64,000 nucleotides of DNA from the NCBI GenBank assembly GCA_964526045.1, contig CAZGIF010000001.1:377041-441040 (forward strand), in the 5' to 3' direction. The number at the start of each line of letters is the position of its first letter. Positions within the stretch are counted from its first letter, which is position 1. Shown in pieces: positions 1 through 10,546 of the stretch. Below the pieces are notes generated by a model, which searched no databases, was not told the DNA's origin, and worked only from the letters and a program-made list of their open reading frames with translations. Origin of the DNA: CAZGIF01 sp964526045. Its GTDB lineage: Bacteria; Patescibacteriota; Gracilibacteria; Absconditabacterales; Absconditicoccaceae. The position numbers and the translations under genes are program-made.

Positions 1-2
1 GG

Positions 3-1106
3 TTCAACACTATGGCACAAAAGTGAATCATTAACCACTGAGATATAGCAACATACAAGTCGTTGCTTATACAGCTTGATAATGGAACATTAGATTTGTC
101 GTCAATCAATACACAAACAAAACACACATTGATGAATTTGGTGTATAGATCAGACTTTGATCGACATAGTATCTTTGGCGTACAAGATGTGCAAGTACAA
201 CAAAATGTTGTCTACACATGATCTGGGTCAGGTTCTACTGTTATTCAAAATACATGATCAAATATAGATTGAAGTGTCCTCAATAATGGATCTGGTGTAG
301 CTGCGTCCAACGCAATCGATCGAAATACAGCAAAAGTAACTATAGGAAGCGAAAGCTTTAGTAATTCAATGTTATGAAGTCCAAATGGATGACCGTGAGC
401 TGCTATTTTGAGCCAACAAGAGTATTCAAACTTTTGGCGTGCAATTAGTGACCCAGCAAACGTCAATGCATCGTTGGCAGAAGTCTTACAAGACGCATGA
501 CTGCAATCCAAAACCAACATCATAATGCAACAATTGCTCAATGATCCTACCATTATGCAAAACTATGGAAGTAGCTTGCAAGTTCCTCCTATTGAGGACC
601 TTACATGGACAGATATCAATGATAACTTGTCTAATACAACTACGTTGTTGCACAATGCAGCATGATGAACATATAACCCTAGCACAGACGAAATATATGA
701 GCTATTTGCTCAGTTTAAAAACAATCCGTCAAGTTTAACAAATCTCCAAAAGTTTGATGTGTTTAACATATTATCTAATCCAGATTTAGTAAAAAACACT
801 GCTTTTGAATCACAAATGCTCGATCCTCAAAAACTCTTACCACTACATGCAACAAATCTAGCACCAGTAGTTAATCCTACCAATCCAGTTAACCCAATAA
901 ATCCTAACAGCCCAACTAATCCTAACACACCAGTAGTTTGACCAACATCAAACAATCTTGTCAAAACATGACTCAAAAAAATATGAAACTGACTGGCTTC
1001 CTTGTTTAGTAGTCAAGAGTGAAAGCCATTAAACTATTTTATGCAAGCATTGTCTACAATGCTCGTTAGAAAAAAATGAGTTGATGAAAATATAGATAGA
1101 TTGTAA
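3..1106 (+). CDS. Unknown protein, 5'-truncated, Asn/Pro-repeat C-terminal region
   Basis: The frame is already open at the window edge and runs to a TAA, so the true start lies outside. About 367 residues are visible under code 25, with many TGA-encoded glycines. The protein is rich in Asn, Thr, Ser and Gly. Around residues 280-312 it has a run of NP-type dipeptide repeats (NPTNPVNPINPNSPTNPNTP), which looks like a flexible linker. A short Lys-containing tail follows and ends in KKGVDENIDRL. The composition suggests a secreted or surface-linked protein, but no family was recognised and the signal region is not visible. It is the first of several same-strand genes with short gaps. Confidence 0.75.
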
Positions 1107-1133
1107 TTTTTTATACTTTTTTGCTAGATAATA

Positions 1134-1448
1134 ATGCATACTCCAGACACATACATTCAAGGACTTTTTGACTCAATTGGTCTTCCAGATGAACTTATAA
1201 CAGAAGATAGAAAAGCAGAAGTTGCCGAAGCATTGTATCAATACATGTTTACAAGAATTGCGCTTTCGTTAGATGATGAGTCGAGAGACACATTCACGAC
1301 AATGCTTGAAGAGGAAGCGACTGAAGAGGAACTGATCGAATTCGCACAAGACAATATACCAAACTATCAAGATACGATAGACTATGTACTCGACTCTTTT
1401 GCAGAAAAGTTTAAAGAAAACAACAATACAATAAAAGATTCAAGATAA
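1134..1448 (+). CDS. Small acidic protein, possibly DUF5663-like
   Basis: A 104-residue soluble protein that contains no TGA codon. It is acidic, and secondary structure by eye looks mostly helical. The N-terminal part (YIQGLFDSIGLPDEL) followed by a helix with YQYMFTRIALSLDDESR recalls small CPR proteins annotated DUF5663. That link is from memory and is weak. It starts 28 bp after the preceding stop and lies 71 bp upstream of the large coiled-coil gene, so co-transcription is plausible. No catalytic motif is visible. Confidence 0.7.
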   Translation: MHTPDTYIQGLFDSIGLPDELITEDRKAEVAEALYQYMFTRIALSLDDESRDTFTTMLEEEATEEELIEFAQDNIPNYQDTIDYVLDSFAEKFKENNNTIKDSR

Positions 1449-1519
1449 AGAATTGCTTATCTTTAGATAATTCTATGCAAATTCTCATAGAAAAATAATT
1501 TATATATTATAACTACAAA

Positions 1520-4500
1520 ATGGTAAATACTCAGAGCAATAATAATACGTTAGATTTGAATCAGAATTATTTATTGAAAGATCGAAGGGTAAAAAATATC
1601 TATAATAGTGGTGAGAAATCATTAACGTTTGAAAGCTGACTTCAAGGTGCTACTATAGAAGACGTTATTGCCATTGCTGATTTCTTGTGAAAAGATGTTG
1701 AGAAAATCACATTTAAATCGATAAATGTTACTGATTACACTGATGAGTTTAAACAGCTTTTGAACAAAAAAAGACAAAAGAATTGGAAACATATAACTTT
1801 TGATATTGATACATCCACATGTGACAATGTCACTGAGTGATTTAAAAGAAAATACTCAGGACTTTTTGAGTCATGACAGGCTTCACTAGCAACGAATGTG
1901 TGAAAATTTTTAGCGAAACAAGTAGCATTGGATATTCCTCTACTAACAAAAAACATGAATACAATGTGATCCAAAGTCGCAGAAAAAGTTTGATTTACTT
2001 TTGCTTCAAAAAAACAATCTATTTTTGAGCAGATTAAAAAAATAGAATCCTGATTATCCAATCAAGAACGTAAAGAAGCGTCAGAAGCGATGAGTGTTGT
2101 AATAAAAGAATTAGAACCAGATAAAATTTTTGTAGAAAACAATAGGCTTTCTGCGGCAGAGATGAGTAGTTATACATCACTAGAAGAGAATCGTAACAAA
2201 CATGCTGAAATTCAAAAAAATAAAAGTCTTCTTGACAATAAGATTGCTGATTTGACAAAAAAAGAACAAAGACTCGCTATGCTTGAGAAAGACTATGAAT
2301 CATTGCCTAACAAAGAACTTTTTGTCAAAATTTTGGAAAATAGAATTGGAGATTTTTCTAGTTCTATAGAACATATTGATAAAGATATTGCAATTTTAGA
2401 AGAAGAAATCCAACCAGTACAAAACACAATCAACGTGCATACCAAAGAGATGACTGAACTAAATAATAGAGATATAAAACAAGAAGCTACTGTGCTTTTG
2501 AAAGAACGAGAAGAAAACTTAGATACAAATATACTTGAAAAAGAACAAGAATTGGCATGATTGCAAGCTAGTCTTTCAAGAATCGATATCACATCGATGG
2601 AAGAAACAAGAGATAGCCTTCCTCTTGGTCCAGAAACTAGAAAAATAAACGAAAATATTGGTCTTGCTAAAGGTGAAATAAAAAAACTTACAAACCAAAT
2701 TTCTAATGTTCAAGCTACATTACTAGATCTCAAAAAAAATACTTTATCTGGAGATGTTTCAAAATTCATTGAAACAGTTACAGACGAAATAGACAAAGAA
2801 AAAATCCGTCAAAATACTACAATAAGAGAACTAGAAGCTAGCATAGCGGATACAAAGACCCAAATACAACTTTTACAAACTTCCAAAGAATCTTATAAGC
2901 AGAGGAAGTTAGTATTCGAAGACGTGTATAATTCTGTAAGTCAAGATTTATCAAAACGAAAAAGTAACGTAGAATGAGCTCAATTTCTACAAAACAAACC
3001 TGAAGAAGTTAAGAAACTGTATCAAAAAATGATTGATAGAAAACAAGAAATAGCTCAAAATAAAGCAATACCTGATGATCAAACAAAAGACTTACAAAAA
3101 AATCTCGATCTTATAGCAGAAAAAGAACAAGCTAGTGCTGAAAGAAGGACAACACTAACAGATGAAAATAATATGTTGATAAAAAACATCAATGATTTAG
3201 AACAAAAAAGTGTAACAGGATTATCTCGTGAAGAAGAAATAGAACTAAGAGAGTATTACAATCGTGCAAACGAAATTGGACAAGAAATTAAAGACCTTAC
3301 TCAAGAGAAGATGGTTTTTGATAAACAAAAAGAAACAGTAAAACAGGCTTATGCTACTTCAGCTGAAGCAATGAAAAATACTCCTTTGGAATCTAGAAGA
3401 GTTCTTTTGGAAGAAATAGATGAAGTACAGCAAGCTCTTGCTACTTTAGAGGGATCTCTTGCTGCACTAGATTGATCATACAACCAAACGAAACATAAAG
3501 ACTTAATAAACAAAAGAAATGATGCAAAAAAAGATCAAGAAATAAAAATTGAAGCTCGACAGAATAAGTTCTTGAATGCTATAGAAAATGATCCTAAGAT
3601 AGCTGCAGCTGTTGCCACTCTCAATAGTTGAATTAGTAAAATAATTCCTGAACTCTTGGCACAAATCAAATGAAAAGATAGCCCACTTTTTGATTTTAGA
3701 AAGGCACTATCTGAACTACAAAATCCAAAGTATTCACCTGAAGATATGCGGTGAAGTCCAAATGTTGCAAAATTCTTATCCCAAACAGCGAATATATTTA
3801 CTGATGTATATAAATATCTTTCTCTAACAGTGGTATGAACTGCTGCTTGAGTAGGTATTGCGCAACTTGCACTAAAATTTAAACCCTACGAAGTAACAGA
3901 TGACAATGCTATCTTTACTATAATAGCGTGATGATTAGTGTGATCCACTGCTTTTTGGGCACTAGACAAATATGTGTATGAGCAAAGAATCAAGGATACA
4001 ATGGTGAAAAAGTTTCTAAAAAATCATAAAGGGATATTTAGACATTTTGTACACTATAAAACCGTCTTATGATTTGTGGCTACACTGGTTCTGTTTTTTT
4101 GAGATGCTAGTAGTATATGAGTTCTTACAAAAGGTGAAGCGTATAGTGAATATCAAGCCTCAAAAGTTATGCATGTTCAAAATGAATATAAAGTGAAGTT
4201 TGCTGAGATTACCCAAAAAATCATTGCTATGGACAACCAAATACTTGCAAATTTGGATACAATTGGGAAAAAGGAAGACGCAGGAGATTATTGAGCGCCA
4301 TGAAGATGACCTAAACGATGTGCACAACAATACCTTATCTTGTGAGAAGAGGGATTTAAAAAAATGTATGAATACTTAAAAAACAAACAAGATAAAACCC
4401 AAGACGAAATAAATGACTATAATCAAATGACAAGTGCTAAATCTCAATGACTAGCATTGGCCTCAGAAGCTGCAATAGCTGCGTGATTTGAGTCAGTAGA

Positions 4501-5596
4501 TCGATTCTCTACTGCAAGAAGTGCATTACAACAAAAAATCCAGAGCCTAGATCCAGAGAATACTTCAGTTGTCTTCGAAGGAGATACCATACATTGGAAT
4601 GATATGGCAGAGCATACAACAACATTTGGAAAAAAATATCACGGAGCAGAAGCAGCACTTCCAAGTACAAATTTGAGAAAAACTGAATATATAGCAAACA
4701 TCGAAGAAAGTCTTGCTAAAAATACAAAAAACATCACTAATGCTGTAGTAGCGTTCAATACTGAGTGAACAAAAGTACAAACCGCTATCAAAAACGAGGC
4801 TATTTGATGAAATATAGAACTAGAACTCGTAAATCAGGATGTAATAAATCAAGACATTCCTGCATTGACTGCTACAGCACAAGTTATTATCGACCAACTA
4901 AAGCAAATCGAATCATATACTGATATTGTATCTATGTCTAAGTTTGTGCTTGAACAGCAAGGTAAAAAGTGATTTGCTGAACTTTTGGGTGCATTGGTAA
5001 TATTTCTCGTTTTGCTTCACGGAGGAAGTCCTATGCTTCATTGATTTAGAGCAAGGACAGTATTATGAAGAACGCTAAATAACCTTAGAAGATATGGGCA
5101 AGAACAAAACGATATGGCAGATACATTAGTAAAAACTATATTTCCTTATTTACTGATAGATGAAAGAGGAAGAGAAAGACTTATGGAAATGGACAAACAA
5201 GAATTAGACTTGGATGATAACGAACTACAAAGAATGATTGAGACGAGTTTGCAAGACCCTAAATTCTCTTCTTCTGAAGATGTAAGAGTTACAAAAATAG
5301 TACAAAAGTTTACAAATGATATTACAGGTTGATTGAGAACCTGCTTGGATGTTTTTGAAACAATAACAAAAGATGACGAACGAGGTACTATAAATCTAGA
5401 AGTCTGAGTTAGACCATTTGGTGGAAATTCTGCACAGTATGTATATCAAACATATCTACAAAACAAAAAACCAAAGGATATTAATTCAACTGTGCTTATG
5501 ACATTTGCAATGCCGTTTTTTCAACAATCTGCTACATTTAGGAAACTATTTTACGATAAGATGCTAGATGAGAATTCAAATGTGGGAAAAATCTAG
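1520..5596 (+). CDS. Giant coiled-coil membrane protein (1358 aa)
   Basis: Reading TGA as Gly gives one uninterrupted 1358-residue frame. Residues about 190-670 are dense in Glu, Lys, Gln and Leu with heptad-like spacing and look like a long coiled coil. Hydrophobic segments follow near residues 764-785, 797-818 and 848-863, and another near 1151-1168. A second helical region lies between the last two groups. The final ~180 residues are soluble and charged. The layout suggests a membrane-anchored scaffold or envelope-spanning protein. No family was recognised. The HExxH gene starts 23 bp downstream, so the two may act together; that is inference. Confidence 0.9.
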
Positions 5597-5619
5597 CCTC
5601 ACATCATCAAAATATATGA

Positions 5620-6636
5620 ATGTGAGGGATGTATCAAACGCCATATGCTCCCAGAACATATAAGTATTCTCTTCTTCGTAGACTTTGACTTGCTTGACTC
5701 TTGGTAGGTGGTGTTGCATGATCTCTACGGCGAGCAACTGACACATCGGATTCTTTGGAGCAATCAGTTGGCAACAATCCTATAGCTCCTGTATCTCAAC
5801 AAAGTTTATCTTTGAACTCTTGAATGAGTACCAATGATAGTATATCTCACATACTTGATTATTTGAGAAATCAAGATCCTTTCAGTACTATGCTTGATGT
5901 CTGAGTGATTTCAAAAAACATTACAAATCATACAAATATATGAGATGCAATTACGGAACAGATAAGTAATTCTCAAGCTAAAATGAAAGCTGAAAGTATT
6001 TTTTGACAAGAAGTTCTCAAAATATCAGAGATTGTAAAAAAGTCAATAAAACACTTACCTCCATCTTTGCAAAGTCATCCAAATTGGAAAAAAAGATTTT
6101 TGGTATTTACAAATCATTTGTGAGAAAGGGTTTGATGACTCACTACCGCACGTTATACAGAAAGAATACAAATAGACTGATGAGTCTCAAATCTTATTAC
6201 TACACATGAACCAAATAGAGCTATAATTATAGATTGTAATAGTACTATTGAGCACGAAACTACTATCGCTCATGAAACATGACATGCATTCTTTTTTGAT
6301 GTGCCAGTAGCGCTAACCAAAAAATGGCTCAATATCAAATCATCTTTTACCATAACAGAATATGGGAAAGTAGCATGAGAAGAAAGGTTTGCAGAAATGT
6401 TTGCAGTTCTTTTCTCCCCTTATATGCTTGCATGATGACCTACAAAAGAGAAATTATTCAAAGAAGCCATATCTGACACCAAACTCAGACAAGAATTATC
6501 TCTAATACTATGAGTTGAACTTATTATAAAAAATTGAATTCTGACTGCCTGAGATATTCTACCTCTTTCTTTTGCGAAGTCTTGGTGATGTACAGATGGT
6601 GAAATGATTGATTATTTTTCGATACCTACTACCTAA
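5620..6636 (+). CDS. Putative membrane-anchored zinc metallopeptidase (HETGH)
   Basis: A 338-residue frame with a short basic N-terminus and a Gly/Leu/Val-rich hydrophobic stretch near residues 20-35, likely a signal anchor. The HExxH motif HETGH lies near residues 218-222, and its Gly is encoded by TGA. About 40 residues later EERFAEMFAVLF supplies a plausible third zinc ligand, as in gluzincins. The domain between is not assignable by eye. An alternative ATG at 5629 is equally usable; I took the upstream one. A strong terminator follows, so it probably closes the operon with the coiled-coil gene. Substrate unknown. Confidence 0.82.
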
Positions 6637-6648
6637 ATGAGATTACAT

Positions 6649-6682
6649 AAAAAAATCAACTTATAACAAAGTTGATTTTTTA
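6649..6682 (+). terminator. Rho-independent terminator
   Basis: An inverted repeat AAAAATCAACTT / AAGTTGATTTTT with a short loop is followed by T-rich sequence. It sits just after the metallopeptidase stop, and the A-run on the other side means it could work in both directions. Confidence 0.8.
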
Positions 6683-6801
6683 TTATATGAAATATGGTTG
6701 ACTTATTAATTTTCTCTTGTTTTTATTTAATTATTTTATACTATATTATTAATTACGTCGAATAACTTTATTTTAAAAATTACTCATGTTTTCTCCATAT
6801 A

Positions 6802-7383
6802 ATGCTAATAATTGACCGAAAGAAAAGCTACCACTTCCTGAAGAAACTAGAAAAAAAAAGAAATACTTTGGGTTATGCAGCTGTCGTATCGTCTTTTCTT
6901 TGCCTGATTTTGTTGACTAAAACTTGTGATTCAGATCATGAATATGAAAGAATGCAAGAACAAGTTGCGATTTCTTGATGAAAAATGGGAGAAATTCAAG
7001 CTTCTTTGTGACGACATAACGCTACAGACATGGATTTGCATGTAGTAGATCCTACTGGTGAAAAAATTTATTATCGTCATAAAGAATCTGCTTCTTGATG
7101 AAAACTAGACGTAGATAAAAATGCAATGAAAGGAAGCGATACAACTAATCTCGATAGAATTAATCCTGTAGAAAATATTACACGATCAAATCCTAATAAA
7201 CCACCGATTTCATGAAAGTATGAAGTATATGTTGATTTTTTTGCTACACGTGATTCTATACCTTCGACAGAATATACTGTATATGTCAAAGTATGAAATA
7301 CCATACAAAAATTATATTGAATCTTATCTAAAAATTCAGAACCCAAAAAAGTCTATGAATTTACATATCCTCCGACTCAATAA
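6802..7383 (+). CDS. Membrane-anchored DUF2135/YfaP-like domain protein
   Basis: 193 residues. A hydrophobic segment near residues 23-42 (GYAAVVSSFLCLILL) is followed by an extracytoplasmic domain. That domain has the signature of DUF2135-type beta-sandwich proteins: DMDLHVVDPTGEKIYY, then SASGGKLDVDKNAM, PVENI and a late SGKYEVYVDFF. Several glycines are TGA. The N-terminus is uncertain. A second frame starting at ATG 6786 reads a natural-looking MFSPYNANNGPKEKLPLPEE up to a run of nine A at 6851-6859, then would need a frameshift to join this frame. Either the start is 6802 or an indel separates the true start. Function is unknown beyond a likely binding domain. Confidence 0.78.
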
Positions 7384-7413
7384 CATATCTTACAAAAAAT
7401 ACGCTATTACACC

Positions 7414-8730
7414 CTACCCATCTTTCCCCAAGAACTTCTCTGCAAAGAGAAGTCCTTTTTGTATAAGATCAATACGGTAGTTTTCTCATACTCCATGCAT
7501 ATTGCAATCATCATTGGCAAGTGGCACAAGAACTTGTGGTATTCACATATCAGCAAAAAGCTTGACGATGGGCAATCCTCAACCACTAAAGTGGTAGATT
7601 ACTTTTTTGTCATAGACGGTTTCTAAAATAGCAACTGCTTTTTGTAAGTACGCATTGCTAAGATCTGTCTTCATAGCTGGGTATGGATCACTTGCATCGA
7701 TCACAATAGACACATAGTCAGGAACTTTTTTTTGTAACCAATGTGCTATGTTTTTGATGATATGGTCTGGATTTTGGTTAGCAACAGTTCTGATGTTGAG
7801 TTTGGCAGTAGCTGTACTTGGAATCGCATTTCTATATCATTCGCTTGTATATCCAGATGTCATACCAGTGATTTCTATGCTCGGTTGTAGTCAAGTTTGT
7901 GTGTAATAATCATATGCTCCAAAGAGTTTTTTGTATCAGGTCTGGCTTTTAAATGCCTCAGCATCAAATCATATATTTTTGTGCTGTTTTATGATATCTG
8001 AACTTACAACATCAACATCATAATAAAAATAAGGAACGGTAATCTGACCGCTTTGATTGTATAATTGAGAAAGTAACCTTGTAAGTTCTAGACTCGCATT
8101 GGGAGCAACTCACCCATAGATTCATGAGTGTAAATCTGTCTTCCCTGTTGTAAGTTTGATAGTCATGTTTGCTCATCCTCTAAATCACGCATCGATTGCT
8201 GGACTTTCTCCAACGATTTCTCCATCAGAAATCAGACAAAAATCTGCAGAGATATTGTCTTTGTAGTCATGCATAAACTTAGATAAGAGAGGCGATCCTG
8301 TTTCCTCATTTCATTCTATCAAAAACTTGATATTGTATCATAGTTTGTTTCTATTGATGAGTTGTGAGATAGTATGAAGATGTATCGCAAGTTGTCATTT
8401 ATTGTCAACAATACCTCTTGCTATCAACTTTCAATCTTTTTCTTGCACATCAAAAGGATCGTGATCTCGTCAGTCATCTTTTTTGGCAGGTTGTACATCA
8501 TAATGCCCATATATCAGACATGTCGGCAAGTTTTTGTTGACCTGATATGATGCTAATACAATAGGATTGCCGTATCATTCTACCACATCAACCTGCATAC
8601 CAAATCATGTACATTGTTCTGCTAGCCATTCTGCGGTATCGTACATTTTTTGGGTATACGAAGAATCCGTCGAAATACTTGCAAAGCTGACATATTTTTT
8701 GAGAAAATGAAAATATTTTTGATACATCAT
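7414..8730 (-). CDS. M20-family dipeptidase / deacylase
   Basis: 438 residues, full length for M20 metallopeptidases. The metal-binding signatures are in order: GHYDVQP, ARGIVDNKGQ, the catalytic Glu pair in EGNEETGS, HSGIYGG in the dimerisation domain, and the late His in CNMHGVGEN. The architecture matches dipeptidase/ArgE/DapE-type hydrolases that cleave dipeptides or N-acyl amino acids in the cytoplasm, using two zinc ions. For a bacterium that probably imports peptides, a scavenging dipeptidase role is likely. The start is two tandem ATG codons; I used the first. It converges on the DUF2135-like gene with a 30-bp gap. Confidence 0.93.
7434..7461 (+). terminator. Candidate terminator inside the convergent gene's 3' end
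   Basis: The stem ACTTCTC / GAGAAGT with a 6-nt loop is followed by CCTTTTT on the plus strand. It would terminate the DUF2135-like gene while overlapping the last codons of the convergent M20 gene. Confidence 0.5.
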
Positions 8731-8771
8731 GATATACAAAAAAGCAAAATCTGACTAAAAATATACTGTAA

Positions 8772-9182
8772 CTAGTTTGAGTCTGTTGAATCTACTGTTG
8801 TAGTATCATCTTTTTTGTCATCAATAGCCGAGTCTGTAGTAATAGTTGTTTTTTCTTCGTCTTCTTTTGTAGTTGTTGTTTGTGTAGATGTATCGTTTTG
8901 TGCATTTAGTACAGCTTCAGCCTTAAGAACTTCCAAAGAATCTTTACTATCATCAATATCTTCTTGCATATTTTCCAAAGATTTTATAATCTCTTCAACA
9001 TTTTTTTGTAAGTCTTGCATAGTTTGTCCTTCTTCTATCGTTTGATCTACAACAGTTGTTTCGTCTTGAGGAAAAAGCATTTGTGCAAGTTCCATATCCA
9101 AAAATCTTACATATCCAAACGCTCCTGCAAAAACGAACAACCAAAAAATACTTGTCCAAAAAATAGTTTTAAATGTTTCCAT
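8772..9182 (-). CDS. Single-pass membrane protein with Thr/Asp-rich coiled tail
   Basis: 136 residues starting at METFKTIFW. The single TM helix is near residues 5-25. A helical Gln/Glu/Asp stretch with coiled-coil character follows (residues 45-90), then a low-complexity tail of Thr and Asp. The start is chosen at 9182 because the upstream in-frame extension lacks protein-like character. It lies downstream of a similar gene on the same strand (TM plus Gln/Thr-rich stalk), and the two probably form one transcript. No family recognised. Confidence 0.75.
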   Translation of the reverse strand: METFKTIFWTSIFWLFVFAGAFGYVRFLDMELAQMLFPQDETTVVDQTIEEGQTMQDLQKNVEEIIKSLENMQEDIDDSKDSLEVLKAEAVLNAQNDTSTQTTTTKEDEEKTTITTDSAIDDKKDDTTTVDSTDSN

Positions 9183-9271
9183 ATATAATACATAAATGAA
9201 TAAAAATATGATACTATTATACAAAAAAGTCTTTTGCTTGCAAGATCTCATATTATTTCTTATTTGATGAT

Positions 9272-10387
9272 TTATTCTTGAGATGCAAGTTTATCTGCAA
9301 ACAGATTTTCTAGTTCATCAATACCTGTTTGTAAGACATCAAAATCAATATCCTCCATCGTATCTATATCTTTTCTTATTTTGAGAACATTTTTGAGAAT
9401 TGCTTTTGCTATTGCTTGTTGTTTATTATCTTGTGCTTCCGTTGCGGCATCTAGTACAATTTTCGTTTTTGCCTCTAATGCATCAATAGTATCCAAATAT
9501 GCTATCAATTTTTCTTCATCAGATGAAAAGACTCAATCTAAACCTGCAAAAGACTTTTCTGCATCTTCATTTGATTGGATAACATTTGTTGTTGGAATAT
9601 TCGTTTCTTCTGTATCAGAAGGTTGAGCATCTTGATCTTGAAATGAACTATCAATAGTACCAGATTCTTTGTCTTGCTGAGACTGAATACTGTCTGCCAA
9701 TGGTGTTTGAATTGTTGTCGTTTGTTCATTAGTTGTTGTTTCCGCACCTGATGTGATTTTTTGAAACAACAAAGGATCAACCGTATAGACAAAAAACACA
9801 AGTCACACAATTGAAAGCACAACAGCAACAACAGCCAGAGCTATTCTTTTTCCTTTTTCCATACCAATCACAGAAGAAGTCTGTTCCGAAACCACAGAAG
9901 ATGGTATACTTTGTGGCGATGAGATATCCTCCAACATTTGAGGTGATCATGGAGTTTGTACTTTTTGTTCAAGCGATCACAACATTGCATCTATTGTCAA
10001 TGGTCATGACGATTCCATAATAGCCTGTACCGTATCTCATCATCAAATCTCTGCTCCTCAATCAGATGTTATATCTGTATTTTGTTGGGGTTGTATTTGA
10101 TCGTTGGTGAAGGTTTCCTGTTGCTGAACTACCTCTTGAACTACCTCTTTTTGCTCTAGCTGAGGCTCTTGTTGTTGGTGGTCTCACCATTGGATATCTC
10201 GACCCTTACTTTCATCAACTTGTTGAGAAACAAAAGGTTCTAGAGGTGTGTTTTGTTGGGGTTGTTCTACTTGTATATCTTCTGTTTGTCATTTTTGAAC
10301 AAATGCAAATAAATCATCAAATGCAATATTTTTGTTTGATTCTTGTTGAGGGTCTTGGGTTTGCGTAGCTCATGATGTATCTGACAT
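9272..10387 (-). CDS. Membrane protein with long Gln-rich disordered N-terminus
   Basis: 371 residues. Residues 1-175 are low-complexity and Gln/Pro/Thr-rich, with two short conserved-looking segments (IAFDDLFAFVQKG and DTVQAIMESSGPLTIDAML). The one clear TM helix spans about residues 182-203, after MEKGKR. A Thr/Gln/Ser-rich linker and a charged helical C-terminal domain of about 90 residues follow. By the positive-inside rule the disordered part is cytoplasmic. Topology resembles the PKD-domain protein at 27.5-30.6 kb, which also starts with an FDDLF/LGDLF-like motif and a disordered tail. The shared design hints at a common cytoplasmic partner; this is inference. Confidence 0.82.
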
Positions 10388-10444
10388 AAGGTATCGAATA
10401 GTAAAAACACTTTATATTACCATACACACAAAAAAAAAATTTAC

Positions 10445-10487
10445 AAAAAAAAGAAAACTGACACATACAGTCAGTCTAGCTTTTTTG
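10445..10487 (-). terminator. Bidirectional terminator hairpin
   Basis: The stem ACTGAC / GTCAGT is flanked by an A-run on the left and a T-run on the right. In the minus direction it follows the stop of the Cys-rich surface protein. Confidence 0.65.
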
Positions 10488-10546
10488 TTTATTGTATAGA
10501 TCATGCTTGTCAGTTGCACTTTTGTATGATATTATATAAAAACATA

